Assembly (NCBI GenBank): GCA_903813345.2
Contig: CAIIXF020000002.1
Span: forward strand, 3,136,001-3,200,000
From: Owenia fusiformis
Lineage: Eukaryota; Annelida; Polychaeta; Sabellida; Oweniidae
Reading direction: 5' to 3'
DNA: 64,000 nucleotides
Part shown: positions 50,764 through 63,857 of the stretch, in pieces
How the letters are laid out: the number at the start of each line of letters is the position of its first letter
Position numbering within the stretch: position 1 is the first letter of the stretch
Position numbers and translations under genes: made by a program
The notes under the pieces: generated by a model
What the model was told of the DNA's origin: nothing
The model's input: the letters and a program-made list of their open reading frames with translations, nothing else
The model's database searches: none

Positions 50764-51229
50764 AAATGCAAGCAACTCTGTCATTGCAGAGGAACATGCT
50801 CTTTTGTCAATTTATGGTGGAAAAATGGTGAAACCCTAAATTATCTTAGGCTTCTAAAATTCTAATAAAAGAGAGCAGCAAGATCTGAATTATTGCAGCC
50901 CCGTGTTCTTCCTCCATTTTCTGATGCTGCGGAATACCACAGTTACAGAGTGTACCATCAGATCCAGGAGTGGGAGGGAAATAAACTGCCTCCATTATAA
51001 TTGGGCTGGGAAATAAGCAACGAAACTATGTACCAATTGCCTAAATGCAGCTCCCCTTTCTCAAGGATCATCCATTGTGTGTGTAAGCTAAAGCAGATTG
51101 TATTTCTGAGATGTTCTTGTAGAAAAATGAAATAACTGTTCTTTGACATGTAAGGTATGCAAAGGCATTTGTGCAAATACCTCCATTACTGATCATGAGA
51201 ATAATGATGACTAAATAATGAACACTGGC

Positions 51230-51495
51230 AGATCTGGGCCCCTCCCACCCCCTTGGGCGGGCCCAGAATCAAAATTGGGCCCAAAAAGGCCTTAAAGCCC
51301 CGAAAAATGGGCCTTTTGGTCATAAATGGGCCTTTTAAAGCCTTATTTTTTAATTGAAGAAAATGGGTCTCAATATTTCAAAATGTGGGCCCACTTCAGG
51401 GTTTTAGGGGCCCAAATTTTTTTCCGTGGAAGTTTTTTTCTCAGACCTGACATTTGCCCCCCCCCCCTTGTTGGTTCCCATATCCGCCCCTGATG
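51230..51495. repeat. GGGCC-rich repeat segment
   Basis: GGGCGGGCCCAGAATC, TTGGGCCCAAAAAGGCC, AATGGGCCTTTT (twice) and CCCCCCCCCC stand out in AT-rich surroundings. Probably a low-complexity or dispersed repeat; ends not defined. Confidence 0.45.
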
Positions 51496-51862
51496 AAGGC
51501 TGGTGATAGACAAGGTTATAACTGATTGTTGTTACAACATAATAGTATTAAGCTTATTTAATCAGCATTATTTTTTGCTCTCTATAAGTAAGACACATAT
51601 ATGAAGGATTACAAAATTAAGGCAGCATTTTTGATAATGAACATAACATAATCGAACCAGGCCCTGTATAAAGACCAGGGATTTACTTTGCGTTACATTA
51701 GTTAACTCAGGAGGATTTATTAAAGTAGAAACCTTTTCCTCATTTTTTATTGAATTTCATCTTGAAATCGAACATTCTTCAGTTGAACTTCTTCATTTCA
51801 TTTCTCAATATCACTGTGTGGTTAAGAACACCTTAGTCAAAAGTAACAATTTCTCCTTAATA

Positions 51863-52418
51863 CAGGGCGAGCCAAAAAGGTAACCCAAACAAATCTTAAT
51901 AATCCAGTCCAATCACCCTGCATGGATTTAGTGTCATATTTGGCAGAATTGAGTCTTGGTCAATGTATTATCAATCTACCCAGTCTCAGTGGTCTCTAGT
52001 GGTCACGATTTTATGGCCATTTTATAACATGCCATGAAATATGGGTGTCATGCCTGGAGGCCAACTTGAACGTATCGTGCGTTGTTGTTCAAATCAGGAG
52101 CATAAAAATCATGTGTTATGACTCTCATCTTCATTCTTATCTCTTGTTTTAATGTTTCAAGTGTTGTTAGTATCGAAAAAAGGTCCACAGATAAAAAAAA
52201 CTGTTGGTATTGATGTCCAGTCAGTTAGGCACATTTCGATATTTTGAGCACATTTTGTAAATGGCCATAAAATCGTGACTATTAAGGATAGATCAATGAC
52301 ACTAAGTAGAATGAAAGAACATTGAACAAGGTGATTGTGCCAAATATGATGTCAAACCCATGCTGAATGACTGGGTTATTAACAAACATTTGGTTGGGTC
52401 ACCTTTTTTGGCTCATAT
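51863..52418. mobile_element. ~556 bp MITE with CAGGGCGAGCCAAAAAGG left end
   Basis: TA then CAGGGCGAGCCAAAAAGGTA; the right end in reverse complement reads ATGAGCCAAAAAAGGTGACC with its last bases decayed. Internally ATCGTGAC/GTCACGAT and GGCCATAAAATCGTGAC face each other. Confidence 0.7.
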
Positions 52419-53499
52419 TAATAAACTGATGTCAGGGACAGGGATATTTAACATTTTGTTGCCTTTTCAAGGAAATTTTTTGACCACTGATTGTAACAAA
52501 TCGTTCTCTGTTTTACCAGAAAAGGTATATTATATATCAAATTGAATTTAAAAGGAAAAAACATTTGATAATTTAACAGTTATCAACTAAAAGTAGGTCT
52601 TCCCCTATATTTCACCTGGCATTTGCTGTTTTTCTACTTTTTTTACATAATCCTTTCCTGAAAACCTCAAAAAACTGTTTTCAGGACAAAATAAGCCTTT
52701 ACCAATAATTTAGTTGTGCTATTGAGTTCAAATATGACATATCTTGGAAGTAATTAAACAAAAGTAAGGTCACCCCAAAAGTGGGTGTGGTAAAATATTG
52801 AAATTTCAAATATTATTTTCACGCTCAATATTCACTTAATGACCCTGATACTCATCAAAGACAATGTTCAGGTGTACAATACCCTCAATGATATTTTTCA
52901 TGCAATTCTGATGAAATGATACAGAAATAAATACATTGTTATTATTAAATTCGGGCTATTTGATTGCCTATTTTCAGATATTTGGCGCTAGAAATGCCAA
53001 TTATTGCACTCAAATAGTTGGTTAACAATTTTTAGTTGCTCTTATGTCAGTAAAGTTATCATAATATTACTCGTTTAGTTGACAAGAGTATTCCAGTTTG
53101 AAATAAAAAAATATCTACAATCCCATGCTCAAATTTGGAGGGGGTACCTGGAATGTGACATTTCATATTTGTCCACTGCATATATTTTTCTATATTTTTG
53201 ATATGTTTTTCAACTGGTATCAATATACAATATAAGCCTAATTTAAAAACTGTTGCAATTTTTGGGATGTTAAACTTCCATTTGCCTAGCCTACTAGCCC
53301 ATTAACAATATATATATGATATCAGAGTTATTCGTCTAAAATGTTTTGAGATATAGAGGTAAATGTGGAGGACGAAAGGATTTTCATGTGTGTACATTTT
53401 TCTCAAAAACGTCACATTCTATCATGTTAAAAGCGAGGATCCTCTGGATTACGCCACAAAATGTGTAACAATGCGTGCGCGAGCATTTTGCGACACGTC

Positions 53500-54300
53500 A
53501 ATATTTCTCACCTAACGTCTTCATAGTTTTAGGAACGTATTTTAAACGCATGATAGCCAAATATATCAAGATACTATATCTGCCTAAATGAAGTTATCTA
53601 GTGTTTACAAAGTTTTGAAATATATTATATCCAGATCCATCAGAAATTAACTTATCCATTTACATTACTTTACTAGTTCTAGTATCTTGCATGACTCGTT
53701 CATAAGAATTCTTTAATTCTACCTCGTTCCCAATACGTCCTCAGACAGACAAGAAATTGAAGTCACACCCGTAAATCCCAAGTGATTAAGTATAGAATGT
53801 TTTATTCTTTTACGATTTGATAAGAGACCGAGACTAAGAAATTAAATGCGACGAAATATTTTGACAACGTAATTTGTATACTGTTTTATTCTTAAAGTTC
53901 TATGCGATAAATTATTTTATCTGTTTCAAAATGTTTCATTTTATTTTGCCTATATAAAAGAGATTGAAGAAGATAAGATAAACTGTTCCGTAATATATAT
54001 TGTGTTTTAATAACCTTTTTTTAGAATCACAATGTAAAATAAATCTCCCGTTCCTGCCATTCTGGTAACGCCATGCAATGGATGCAATTCAAAGTGAGAG
54101 AGAGATCTATGAATAACAGAATGCGTCCATGCCATTAATTTGGCCAAATACATGGCATGAAACTGACGTAAGTTTAAGTAAGCTACGCCCCCCGCTTTCT
54201 CTGGTAAATTATGACTTTATTTTTCGGAGTAATGGGTTTCGGACAACTGGGTTTCGGAGAACTGGGGTGTACCCGATTACGCTTTGCACGCCGCTTTAAA
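53500..54300. other. Spacer inside the large unit
   Basis: AT-rich; no gene or element recognised apart from short runs (GGGTTTCGGA twice near 54234). Confidence 0.35.
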
Positions 54301-54309
54301 ATCCCGATG

Positions 54310-54760
54310 ACTCCAGAGGTAGTTTAATCCGGTAGCCGACAGGCGTTTCTTGCATTATTGAATACAAGCTAACCTTATATTCGCGAATGCAACTAACGCC
54401 TTCCGGCTACCTGATTAACCCAGTATAATATGACCAAGTCATTTAAATATGAATGGAATAGTGGCAGGTACTATTCGTATTGACATGAGTTTCCAGTAAA
54501 ATAATAGGTTAATCCGGTAGCCGACAGGCGTTAGTTGCATTTGCGAATACAAGCTAAGACTATGATTTGGGAATGGAAGATTTCAGCTTCCGGATTAACC
54601 TACCATTCTATGGGCGACTCATTTAAATATGAAAAGAACCTGACAATATTCCATTAATATTTTAATGAATTGCCCATAAAATAGTAAAGTAGGTTTATCC
54701 GGTAGCCGACAGGCGTTAGCGGCATTCGCGAATACAAGCTCCTTTATTTCATAATTTGGG
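54310..54760. repeat. ~190 bp tandem repeat, three copies, CCGGTAGCCGACAGGCGTT
   Basis: CCGGTAGCCGACAGGCGTT at ~54330, ~54515 and ~54697, each followed by TTCGCGAATACAAGCTA-like sequence. Within a unit the end CCTTCCGGCTACCTGATTAA is inverted to the start, so each unit can fold. Confidence 0.85.
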
Positions 54761-55572
54761 AAATATATATTTTCACAATATTGAAATAGATGGTGGTTCA
54801 AAGTGGAATACATATCATACAAGTGTCACAGATATTTTTAGTGCATATATGGTCTGTCTTTGCATGACTTTGTAGAACATATCAAAACCCTGGGATCCAC
54901 AGGGTAACAGTAAGTACATTTCGTTAGATCTTCCGAAGTTCATGCTTCAAAGTTGTCAAAGTTGTAAAAGGGTAATCCTTTTTTGAGTACGAAAGCGTAC
55001 TTTTTGTTCAATAGCCTTTCCCAGCTGCTAATCTTTTGAGTGCATCGTGCATTCAACGAATTGTATTCACTTATTAACCAATCAGTGCCAGGAACAAAAT
55101 GCACGCTTACTTTTTGGGCTAAGTTTAGTGTTTTATGAAGCATGCTACATACAAATGTTACGCTTTTGCTCATTTACTTTGAGAACTATCTATAGGTACA
55201 CATTACCAATTGACTCCTAGATTTGAGTGAACAAGTACCTCGTATTTTTCATTTTTCGATATTTTGAGATTTGTTGGCTGATGAGTAACTTGATATTTTA
55301 TGTCTAAATATATTAAAGTGGTTAATAGTAATAGTTTTATTGTACACCATAAACTGTTAACGTTTTAGAATTGGGACACAATATATGATTTGATAATAGA
55401 ACAATACATGTATATGTCTTACTCTAAACTCGGTGGTTTGTTTGTTAGTATGTTTTCTTAACAGCTCAATAACTGTTGTATTAATAAGGCGTTATACTAT
55501 GAAAAAAAGATTAAACGATGTAGGCATAGGCAGAGGGAGTATCACACTACCCTACCACGTGAACACATTTAA

Positions 55573-55762
55573 AAAGAATACAGGGTACAGTTAAGTTGCA
55601 AATAGAGCGGGTATTCTTTGTCCTTTTCCATAGGACTTTTCTGGTGATAGTGCGTTGCAAACTGCTCGATGAATCTATACAATGTAAAATCTAGTATTCC
55701 TCCAGAACTATGGAAATAAACAAAGGTCCTCCATTTGCAACTTCACTGTAGCCTGTATTCCT
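55573..55762. mobile_element. ~190 bp TTAA-flanked MITE
   Basis: Left AGAATACAGGGTACAGTTAA and right, in reverse complement, GGAATACAGGCTACAGTGAA; both continue GTTGCAAAT. TTAA lies outside both ends (55569-55572, 55763-55766), the duplication of piggyBac/Kolobok-type elements. A third copy of the end follows at 55763. Confidence 0.72.
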
Positions 55763-55799
55763 TTAAAGAAATACGGGCTACAGTATTGGGGTATAGTAG

Positions 55800-57350
55800 T
55801 TTGATTTTTCAATATATCACTAATCTAGCTTCTTTCCTTGAAAAAACATGAGTTTTGATGTACGTATATCAAACATGGGCCACTGCACTATATTGAACCA
55901 GGGTGCCGGTGTTACATAATGTGATTTTATGGGCCATCATACAACCACCTCTTGCCCACTTTATTCATGTTTTGGATTACAGTTTATACACAATGCATAA
56001 ACAGCATGAAACAATCATTTCTACTTGTGGATTAGATTTGTATACATCTCTTTGTGAACTGAGTGTTATGTTCAATATGTGAAAATATCATGGACTTAAA
56101 TTGTACTTATATTTATAACCTGACCACATTTGCATATGTTCAACAACTGACTGAGTGATCGAGTTCATCAAACAATGTTCGTAATAGAGGTCATGAACTT
56201 TGCTTTATTCATAATCCTATTTCTGCAACTGACTCATATGATGCATCTTATTATATAATATTATATGATTTATTTTGATTAGCAGTGTCTCATAAGCCAT
56301 TGGTGGCTCGAGGCTTTTTGGATGATTGTACAGATGTATATGTATGAAATTAAGCATGCGACACTTAAATAAAAAACAATACAATATTAAGCTTATAAAC
56401 TTGCTGATCATATGATTTTAATATTTTAATACTACATGATACTCATATCAAAATACCAATGTATTTGTGAACAACTCTTACGTTTGATATTGTACGAATT
56501 TTCTGATTTGCTGTAGTAGTCGAAAATGCAACATATAACAATGTTATGTTACTTTGTGTCATATGAAAAATAAATTCGTACAAAGATGAGTTTTATTTCG
56601 TTTGTTATTCAATGTAGAATACACGTTGTACATTATTTCATGTATAGGATATTGACAATAATCAGACTATCGTATTACAATACAGAAGAATAAAAGAGAG
56701 AATAAAATAATGATATATGCATTCTAATTTGAGATTGACATGCGTAAAGGTATCAATATTTTATCTAGTATTTCATTTTATCCCTCCCATCCCATCCCAC
56801 CCGCTCATCAGCAATCTAATCTAACAATTATCTCACTATATGCTTATGACATATTCATGTATACGTTGTTTGTCTTTTTTTCAAATCAACCCACGGAAAT
56901 ATGCAATACACCAAGTTAAAAAAGTGGTACGAATCATAAAAGCGACGTTGGGTGTTTCACTAGTAATTTTTATATGAAAAATCTAGAAATATTACCCAAA
57001 TTAAACTATGACTATTCAAAAGAAGACATTCAAATCTATATTATGTAAAAAATCAAATTTGTCCGAAGCAGGGATAACGCTCAATTAGAGTGACGAACTT
57101 TGTTCTCCAAACCGAGAATGGTCTTTTATGAAAAAAGTTATGAAAACACATCACCAGATCATGTAAAGCTGTTTTACCTAAAAGATCGTTTTATCTTCAC
57201 CCTTCGATTGGATTTCATGAAAAAATATTTTTATGAAAAAATAGGATTTGTAGGATATCGACGCTCTAACATGTAGTTTTAATCACACGCAGGTATCTGG
57301 TTTTATTGCGTGTAGAATGTATCGATATCAGGACCGCTACATGCCAGTGA
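55800..57350. other. Spacer inside the large unit
   Basis: No gene recognised. From ~57110 sequence such as GTTATGAAAACACATCA and GATCGTTTTATCTTCACCCT is a diverged copy of the arm's own outer part. Confidence 0.4.
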
Positions 57351-58785
57351 CCTTGCTCCTTTCTGTCGTATTAAAAAAGCAAAAATAACATATCACGGTG
57401 GGGTGCGAACCACTCGCCTGGGACTTGGTTATTCACTAGTACCATAGGCGTTCATCTATTCTGGATACAACTGACGAGTTGTATTTACGTGCAGTCAAAA
57501 GTGAAGATCATTTTGAATTGACGCTCGGTATAAATATATATTACTTTTATCCTTTCGTATCGGTTGCACGTTAGCCTCATGGCTAACGTGCCTAGCTTCC
57601 TTGCTCTAGGTTAGTCGATCGAGACCCGTTCATGGCGAATTTTTTGATTTGCTTGTTGTAAAGATATAATAAGTAGGGCAAAATCCAGAAAAAGTAGATC
57701 AAAAATACTCCAATGGAGTATAAAATTGTCACCAGGATTCCGAAATGAGACGAATGTAAACTCGTTAAATCTCGGTAGATGAAGTAGGTCAGAAAATCCG
57801 GATTAATCCGAACAAGGTTCGGAAATCTTCGTCATAAGAAGTAGATCAAAAATACTCCAATGGAGTATAAAATTGTCACCAGGATTCCGAAATGAGCCGA
57901 ATGTAAACTCGTTAAATCTCGGTAGATGAAGTAGGTCAGAAAATCCGGATTAATCCGAACAAGGTTCGGGAATCTTCGTAATAAGAAGTAGATTAAAAAT
58001 ACTCCCAATGGAGTATAAAATTGTCCCCAATATTCCGAAATACGACGAATCGAATCGGCAAACTTCGGTAAAATAATGAAGTGCATAAAAACCGAAATGA
58101 TCCGATGAACGTTCGGATAAAATCGTGAACAGGTGTCAGGGGTTTCCCCTCATCTTTCCCCACATTGTTCTAAAAGCCTTATATGGATTTATCACGTAAC
58201 ATTCAAAATGACGTTCCTATATGGTTCTATGGGTTCGAACACGTGACCAAATATACCAAATAAAAATTTTACCTTGACCACTGGATGGGATTTCATAGAA
58301 AATATCCAAGAAAACCTATCCTCGTGATCCTTAAATCACTTAAATTCGATCATTTTATTTTCACCCCTTGATGGAATTTTATGAAAGAAGTCATGAAAAC
58401 ACATCATCATGTAAGGGTTTTCACCTAAATTAGCTCGTTTTATCTTGAGCCTTCAATTGAATTTCTTGAAGAAATATTTTATGAAAAAATATCATCATGT
58501 TATGATTTGTATTTAAATAAGACCGTTTCATCTAAATACTTGGATAATATTTCATAAAAAATGCACTTTAAAATTTTTCAGAATTTGCCTTAATTTATCA
58601 ATGTAATGAAAGTATAAGATTAACTCTCAAATAGCGTTCTATTTTAACCTTTTTATTGAAATCAATACAGGACTCGCTCTCTAAATATCCAATAAAAATT
58701 CAACCCTTGGATGTGATTTCGTTGGAAAAAAAATATGTCAAGTCCAGAATCAAATGATTTGTCCAGAACCTCTTAAGATCCTGTT
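57351..58785 (-). repeat. Right arm of the large inverted repeat
   Basis: Reverse complement of 44864-46317. Ends at GATCCTGTT, then AGAC. Near identity over long stretches (e.g. GATTTGTCCAGAACCTCTTA); tRNA-like GCCTCATGGCTAACGTG near 57570 also occurs in the left arm. Confidence 0.93.
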
Positions 58786-59574
58786 AGACTCTAGTCTTAC
58801 ATTTTTCTTTTTTTATTTAGAAGACTATTTTTTCTAGCACATGATATGTCTTTTATATGCCATTGTGGTGTCTAAGATTGTGACATGTTTCATGTTTTGT
58901 ATATATCTTTTATGACAAATAAATAAATAAATTGTGATTTCTTATTATAGAAACTAATATATTATTGGCATCTTGTGTAAATCGGTATGCATGAACAATT
59001 CCGTGGTAAAACGTGGTGCCATGTCCTTTGAATAAACCTCCTTAACTATTGAATACTAATACGAAATTAGGATCGCACTTTTGGGCGCTTCCAAGTGTCT
59101 TTCTCAACCTGTTTTTTAGCACAAAATAAATCTATAAAATTCCAAAATATTTATCTAAACCAAGAATAACTAATGCTCTACGGTAAAAGCTTATGACATT
59201 GATATGTTAGTCCACAGAATAATGTTTAGAACTCAATGTCACAAAGTTCTTAGGATCGTTATATGATTTGATACTCTGCGGTCATGTAGAGCTATGTGCT
59301 GGTTCACGGGAGGCCGATGTACATCTCTACACATTCTCTCTCTCTCTCATTGGGGTTTTTGAGCTCATTTGAAGTCGTTCGTATCTTGGCTCTTCTGCTG
59401 TATCTTCAGTGGAAAAGACTTCATCTCCAGTCATCATTGCTTCATTTTGATAAATGGCTTCTGATGTATTATCTTTTAGTCCATCATTCTTTTAATGTTG
59501 GATCGGCTTTCCGCCAATTTGATTGGGTTTCTGGGGCATTGGCATTTCAACCGTCCTGTGTAACAGGGGTCAAT
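58786..59574. other. Intergenic, no gene recognised
   Basis: A 109-codon plus frame (59296-59625) has no family features and runs into the duplicated segment. Otherwise AT-rich sequence. Confidence 0.35.
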
Positions 59575-61388
59575 GACTACATCAGTCAGCTTTGTATACA
59601 GTCACGTGCAATAATAATACAATAAAAATTGTAGATATGGTGAATATATGAATAATGCTCATAATGATAGTCGTGCATCATGTATTGTACCCCCTCTTCC
59701 CCTCCCAACACTACTGTATATATTTCCCCTTCTAACACGATCCATTCCCCTATTAACATTATATATTTCCTTTCAAAAAAATGGGATGGGTGAGTGAATA
59801 TTTATATAGGGGTCAACCACTTGGCTCTAGGCTATTATGTTTACACGGCTACCTACCAGACATCATGCTACGGTGAGTTACTTTGTCTAGGGCGATTGGG
59901 CTGTAGGCTATCCATAAGCGACTCGTCAATTTGATATGCTGAGCTTAACGAGGACGCTATAAATTTCACCGTTTAGTAACAGTATAATAGTAAAATATAA
60001 TCGATTTCCAATATTGAACACTTGGATATATATTTAGTTATGTTTTATATACTTGTATGGGAAAGTAGTCATTTGTAAATATTTCATGCTAAGAAACTAT
60101 GTCTACAGGGCGTATAAAAAACGCAACAAGTAGTTATCTCGTAAAATCACAAAACTAGTGATGACTACATCAATTTCATTCAATGTACCATAAAGTCACG
60201 TCTCTCGTCTTTGCAATGATGTGTCATTCATTCACATGTGGTAATGGTTGGGTGAGAAATCCTTCCATTTGCACAGTGGGTCAAGATCAGCTCTGGACCA
60301 AGTTTTAGATATTGCAAATATCAGTGCAAGGGCTAAGTGCCAATGGAAGTTCCCCTGACTTGAATTGGTGTGACTTTTTCTTTTGGAGCTATCTCCTTCG
60401 CCAGAAATTGCAAAACCTCGAGAAAGAATTGCCCATGGGCTGCTTTTCTCTGCACAGATGACTCAGGGCTGAACCATGCATGATGGGGACAGATGAGCGC
60501 ATCTTTATGTGCAAGGAAGTGGTGGCAATTTGGAGGGGTATAGGATGTATTCTTGCAAGAGTATGAGTATGAACACTTTACTGTCTATGCCACACCTGTC
60601 ACACCTTCTTCCAATAGCCCCTATGCCCCTTGTACTGCATTTCGCAATGTTTGAAACTTGAGTCCGAGCTGAATTTTGCCCCACTTTGCAAAATTAATTA
60701 TTCGGCCAGCCATGACTCCCTGTGAATGAATGATATTACATTGCAAAGAAGAGTAATTTGGCTTTTTGGTACATTAAATGAAAAGGATGCAGTCAGCATT
60801 GGTTTTATGTTTTCTTCCAATATTGCATCGGGCTCCGTAAAATGACTTTTGCGATGTTTATAACTTGGCCCCAAGCTAATTTCGGCCCACTTTGCAAATG
60901 GAATGATTACTCGCCCAACCATGACCAAATATCAATGAATGATATATCATTGTAAAGAGGAGACACATAGCTTTATGGTGCGTTGAATGAAATCAATGCT
61001 GTTATCACCGGTTTTGTGCTTTTCTGAGATAACAATATGTTGTGTTTTTTGATACGCACTGTATATTGTTGAAATGTAATGAGAAAATAAATGTACAAGG
61101 CGACTTGAGTAATCGTATGATTTGTTAAATGTTTATAAAGTATCTAAAACCCTTTATTCAGGCGGACAGAGGTGTCTGCATTTTCAAACAAAACGGATAT
61201 AAAATATTTTTTGGTGGCTTCAACCATTAATTTCATGCCCGCGTTTTAAATATGAAGCAAAACAAGTTCATTCAAATCATTTCCCATGGGACGTTTTCCC
61301 AATTCTCTGTATAGATTGTCCCATAATGCTTACCATCTTATTTTTGTATAAACTTTATTCACTAAATTGAAAAAATACAATTTCTACA
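59575..61388 (+). repeat. Second copy of the 18217-19103 segment, split by a MITE
   Basis: 59575-60103 and 61064-61388 together match 18217-19103. The break is exactly at a TA, where the element 60106-61061 has inserted. Confidence 0.9.
60106..61061. mobile_element. 956 bp Tc1/mariner-type MITE, unbroken copy
   Basis: TA at 60104-60105 and 61062-61063; ends CAGGGCGTATAAAAAACGCA and (reverse) CAGTGCGTATCAAAAAACAC. Opposite orientation to the copy at 25716-27226. At ~60985 ATGAAATCAATGCTGTTATC shows the uninterrupted ATTGA site where the other copy carries its foldback insertion. No transposase. Confidence 0.9.
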
Positions 61389-61436
61389 TAATTACGAAGC
61401 TTTAAAAGGGACATTTTTTCATTTCTATTTTTGAAA

Positions 61437-61680
61437 ATCATAATTAACTTTTAAAAACTCACAAAATACTTATTGAAAATTTAAAAACTTTAATAAAAAT
61501 AAAAATAGTTTTTTAAAATCATAATTAACTTATAAAAACTCACATAATACTTATTGAAAATTTAAAAACTTAAATAAAAATGTAAATAGTTTTTTAAAAT
61601 CATAAATAACTTTTGAAAACTCGCAAAACACTTATTTAAAATTCAAAAACTTTAATAAAAATTGAAGTAACTTTTGTAAT
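61437..61680. repeat. 80 bp AT-rich tandem repeat, three copies
   Basis: AATCATAATTAACTT recurs at ~61437, ~61517 and ~61597 with ACTCACAAAATACTTATTGA and ACTTTAATAAAAAT in each unit. Confidence 0.82.
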
Positions 61681-62361
61681 TTGAAAATTTAATTTTTTAA
61701 TTTCAAAATATATATAAAAAAATTAAATAAATTGATTTAAAAATCAATTTAAAGATTTAAAAACACTTTTAGAAAATCCTTAAAACTTTAGACTCTATTT
61801 TAGGATTTCAAAAATCAAATATGTAAATGTAAAATGATTTATAGAAATTATAATAATTTTTTAGAAATATTTTTGCAATTTTTTTTTGCAAAACTGATTT
61901 TGGAAATTCATAAGTCAGTTCAGATTTTTAGATAACTCTGAAATTTTTTAAAAGTCTTCTGTAAAGGAAAACTTTATGTGGCGTGTCACGGTTGAAATTA
62001 ACGGAAGTGAAGGAAGCGGGAATTGTCAAGCAGAAAAGTGAGTATATGTAGGCCTAGTTGTCTATACTAGTGGACTATCTTTTATATATTTTACCTTTGT
62101 AAGGCAATCTATTTGTTCAAAATAACGTAGATGTTGCACTTTACAGATAAACCATTCAAAAGCCAGACATGACGTGAACCACGTGTGCATCACCCCCCCT
62201 CAGACCGGCCTGGACAAAAATTCATTCAAAATCATGCAGTTTTTCAACAATTTAGAACTCAGTTCAAGTGATTTTTGGCCAAAGTTGATCACCCTGATTT
62301 TTTTTAATGGGATGGTTAGCTAGAGCAGGGGTTTCACTGACTGAATACTAGACACAGGGCC
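61681..62361. other. Intergenic, nothing recognised
   Basis: AT-rich first half, then mixed sequence with a CACCCCCCCTCAGACC tract near 62190. No exon or element defined. Confidence 0.35.
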
Positions 62362-62364
62362 AGG

Positions 62365-63625
62365 GCTCCTAGCCTGGGGTGTTCACTGTATATAAACCTT
62401 GACGGGGGGGATCCTCGGCTCATGTGGGGTCCCTTTTTTGACATTTGGTATGGCAATGGACCCAATTTTTAGGATCTGGAATGAGAATGCCCCCTAAATT
62501 ATGATTTGAGGTATGGCAATGGTCAGATTTTTCCACTCCTGGTATGAGAATGGTCATGGAAAATACATTGCCTCTCACTTGTGTATGGCATTGGTCTAGT
62601 AGTTACACATATCCTTAATTATCCCAACGAACGAAGTTCTGTAGGGATATAGTGAAGCCCTCCGTCTGTCAGTCCGTCCGTCCGTCCGTCCGGAAGATAA
62701 CTCAAATACCAGTTGACGGATTTTCTTCATATTTGGTGGAACGATGTATATTGGTGAATAGTTTTACCCAAAAAAAAATTTTCCATGATGGCCGCCGCTT
62801 TAAAAATGACTAGACTTTTTCGTAAAAATCATGAATTTTTCATTCGAAACCAAAGTAATAAATATTTTTGTTTGAAATTTTGGTAGTATATTCACAACAT
62901 CTATTTATTTCACATATATTCCTTGTTTTTCATGCTGACCCCCTGGGGCCGTGTATGGGGGGTCAGGAAAACAGAAATATTCGTTAATTTTGAGGTATTT
63001 CTGAAGTATAGCTTTATTATACTCAAATGAAAGGCAATTTAGAGTTGATTGTATCTTTTTTCAGATTCAGACCTTGTGAAATTCAAAATGGCCGCCTAAT
63101 GTTGGATTTCGCAATAATTTTGCGATCCCTTCAAAGTATGCCTATATTATACTCAAATTGAAGGAATTTTAGAGTAGATCACAATTATGGTATTATTTTT
63201 CAGATTTGTACCTCAGAAAATTCAAAATGGCTGCCTTTCAGGAATTCGCAATCATAAAATCTAAATTTTTCAATTCTATGACTGATTGGAATTAATTTGG
63301 TAATTGATATATTGTTCGTTGGGATTTGCTACTTCGCGGAGTTGCAGTTTTCTAGTTTGAGGTTGTTTTGGATCGTTTTCCTCAAAGATCTGCCTTCTTC
63401 TCGGGGCTTTAGACATTTTAAATGGCCTTAGTCTTACATCTGGACATGTGGTATGGCAATGGTCTTATATTTGGACATTTGGTGTGCTTTGGGGCATTAT
63501 TTTTGTCAGTATGGGAACACATTGAAATTTAACAGATTGGTATGGGAACATATTGATCATATTTGAGGGTTCAGCCTAGGAACCCGCTGAATTTTGTATA
63601 CAGTGAACCTCCCGGGCCTAGGGCA
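62365..63625. repeat. Inverted-end repeat with GGTATGGCAATGG motifs, containing a nested element
   Basis: CTCCTAGCCTGGGGTGTTCACTGTATA-like sequence at 62367-62391 faces TATACAGTGAACCTCC-GGCCTAGG at 63597-63623. GGTATGGCAATGG recurs near 62447, 62508 and 63451. The middle (62630-63350) belongs to a different family. Confidence 0.6.
62630..63350. repeat. GTCCGTCC-head dispersed element (best copy)
   Basis: ATCCCAACGAACGAAGTTCT with GTCCGTCCGTCCGTCCGG at the left; GTTCGTTGGGAT then GCTACTTCGCGGAGTTGCAG at the right. CCCAACGAAC/GTTCGTTGGG are inverted. Internal units repeat ATTCAAAATGGCNGCC, like the intron repeat at 27830-29047. Confidence 0.68.
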
Positions 63626-63814
63626 CTCCCCCCAGTTTTCCGTGAGTTAAAATACTGAATTCTGCAAGTGAAATTAGTGAATTCTGCAAAGAAAAAAGCC
63701 AATTCTGCTGGAATTCTGCGGGGTTCCTCTGAGTTTTTTTTGTGAAAAATAAGACATGGATAATAGGCTAAGAGTTAATGACCCGCTATCAAACATGTGA
63801 GAAATGAAAGTACC

Positions 63815-63823
63815 AGATCTTCG

Positions 63824-63857
<34 letters not shown>

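Larger units (their letters stand above)
48198..53499. mobile_element. 5.3 kb element with GACGTGTCGCAAAA ends inside the large unit
   Basis: GACGTGTCGCAAAA at 48198 is the reverse complement of TTTTGCGACACGTC at 53486-53499, with AAT outside both. Inverted similarity returns at ~48935-49075 versus ~53130-53285 (CATCCCAAAAATTGCAACAG, GCAGTGGACAAATATGAAAT). The interior holds the nuclease-like relic and two other MITEs. Confidence 0.68.
44864..58785. mobile_element. 13.9 kb unit bounded by ~1.44 kb inverted repeats, AGAC on both sides
   Basis: The left arm 44864-46317 and right arm 57351-58785 are inverted copies, matching from AACAGGATCTTAAGAGGTTC at the outside to CCTTGCTCC at the inside. 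AGAC directly precedes the left arm and follows the right arm, a possible 4-base duplication. The 11 kb between holds other elements and one gene relic, but no intact gene. Confidence 0.88.

Noticed and set aside
59296-59625. 109-codon plus-strand frame
   Set aside because: Its last part is the duplicated non-coding segment and the rest has no recognisable features.
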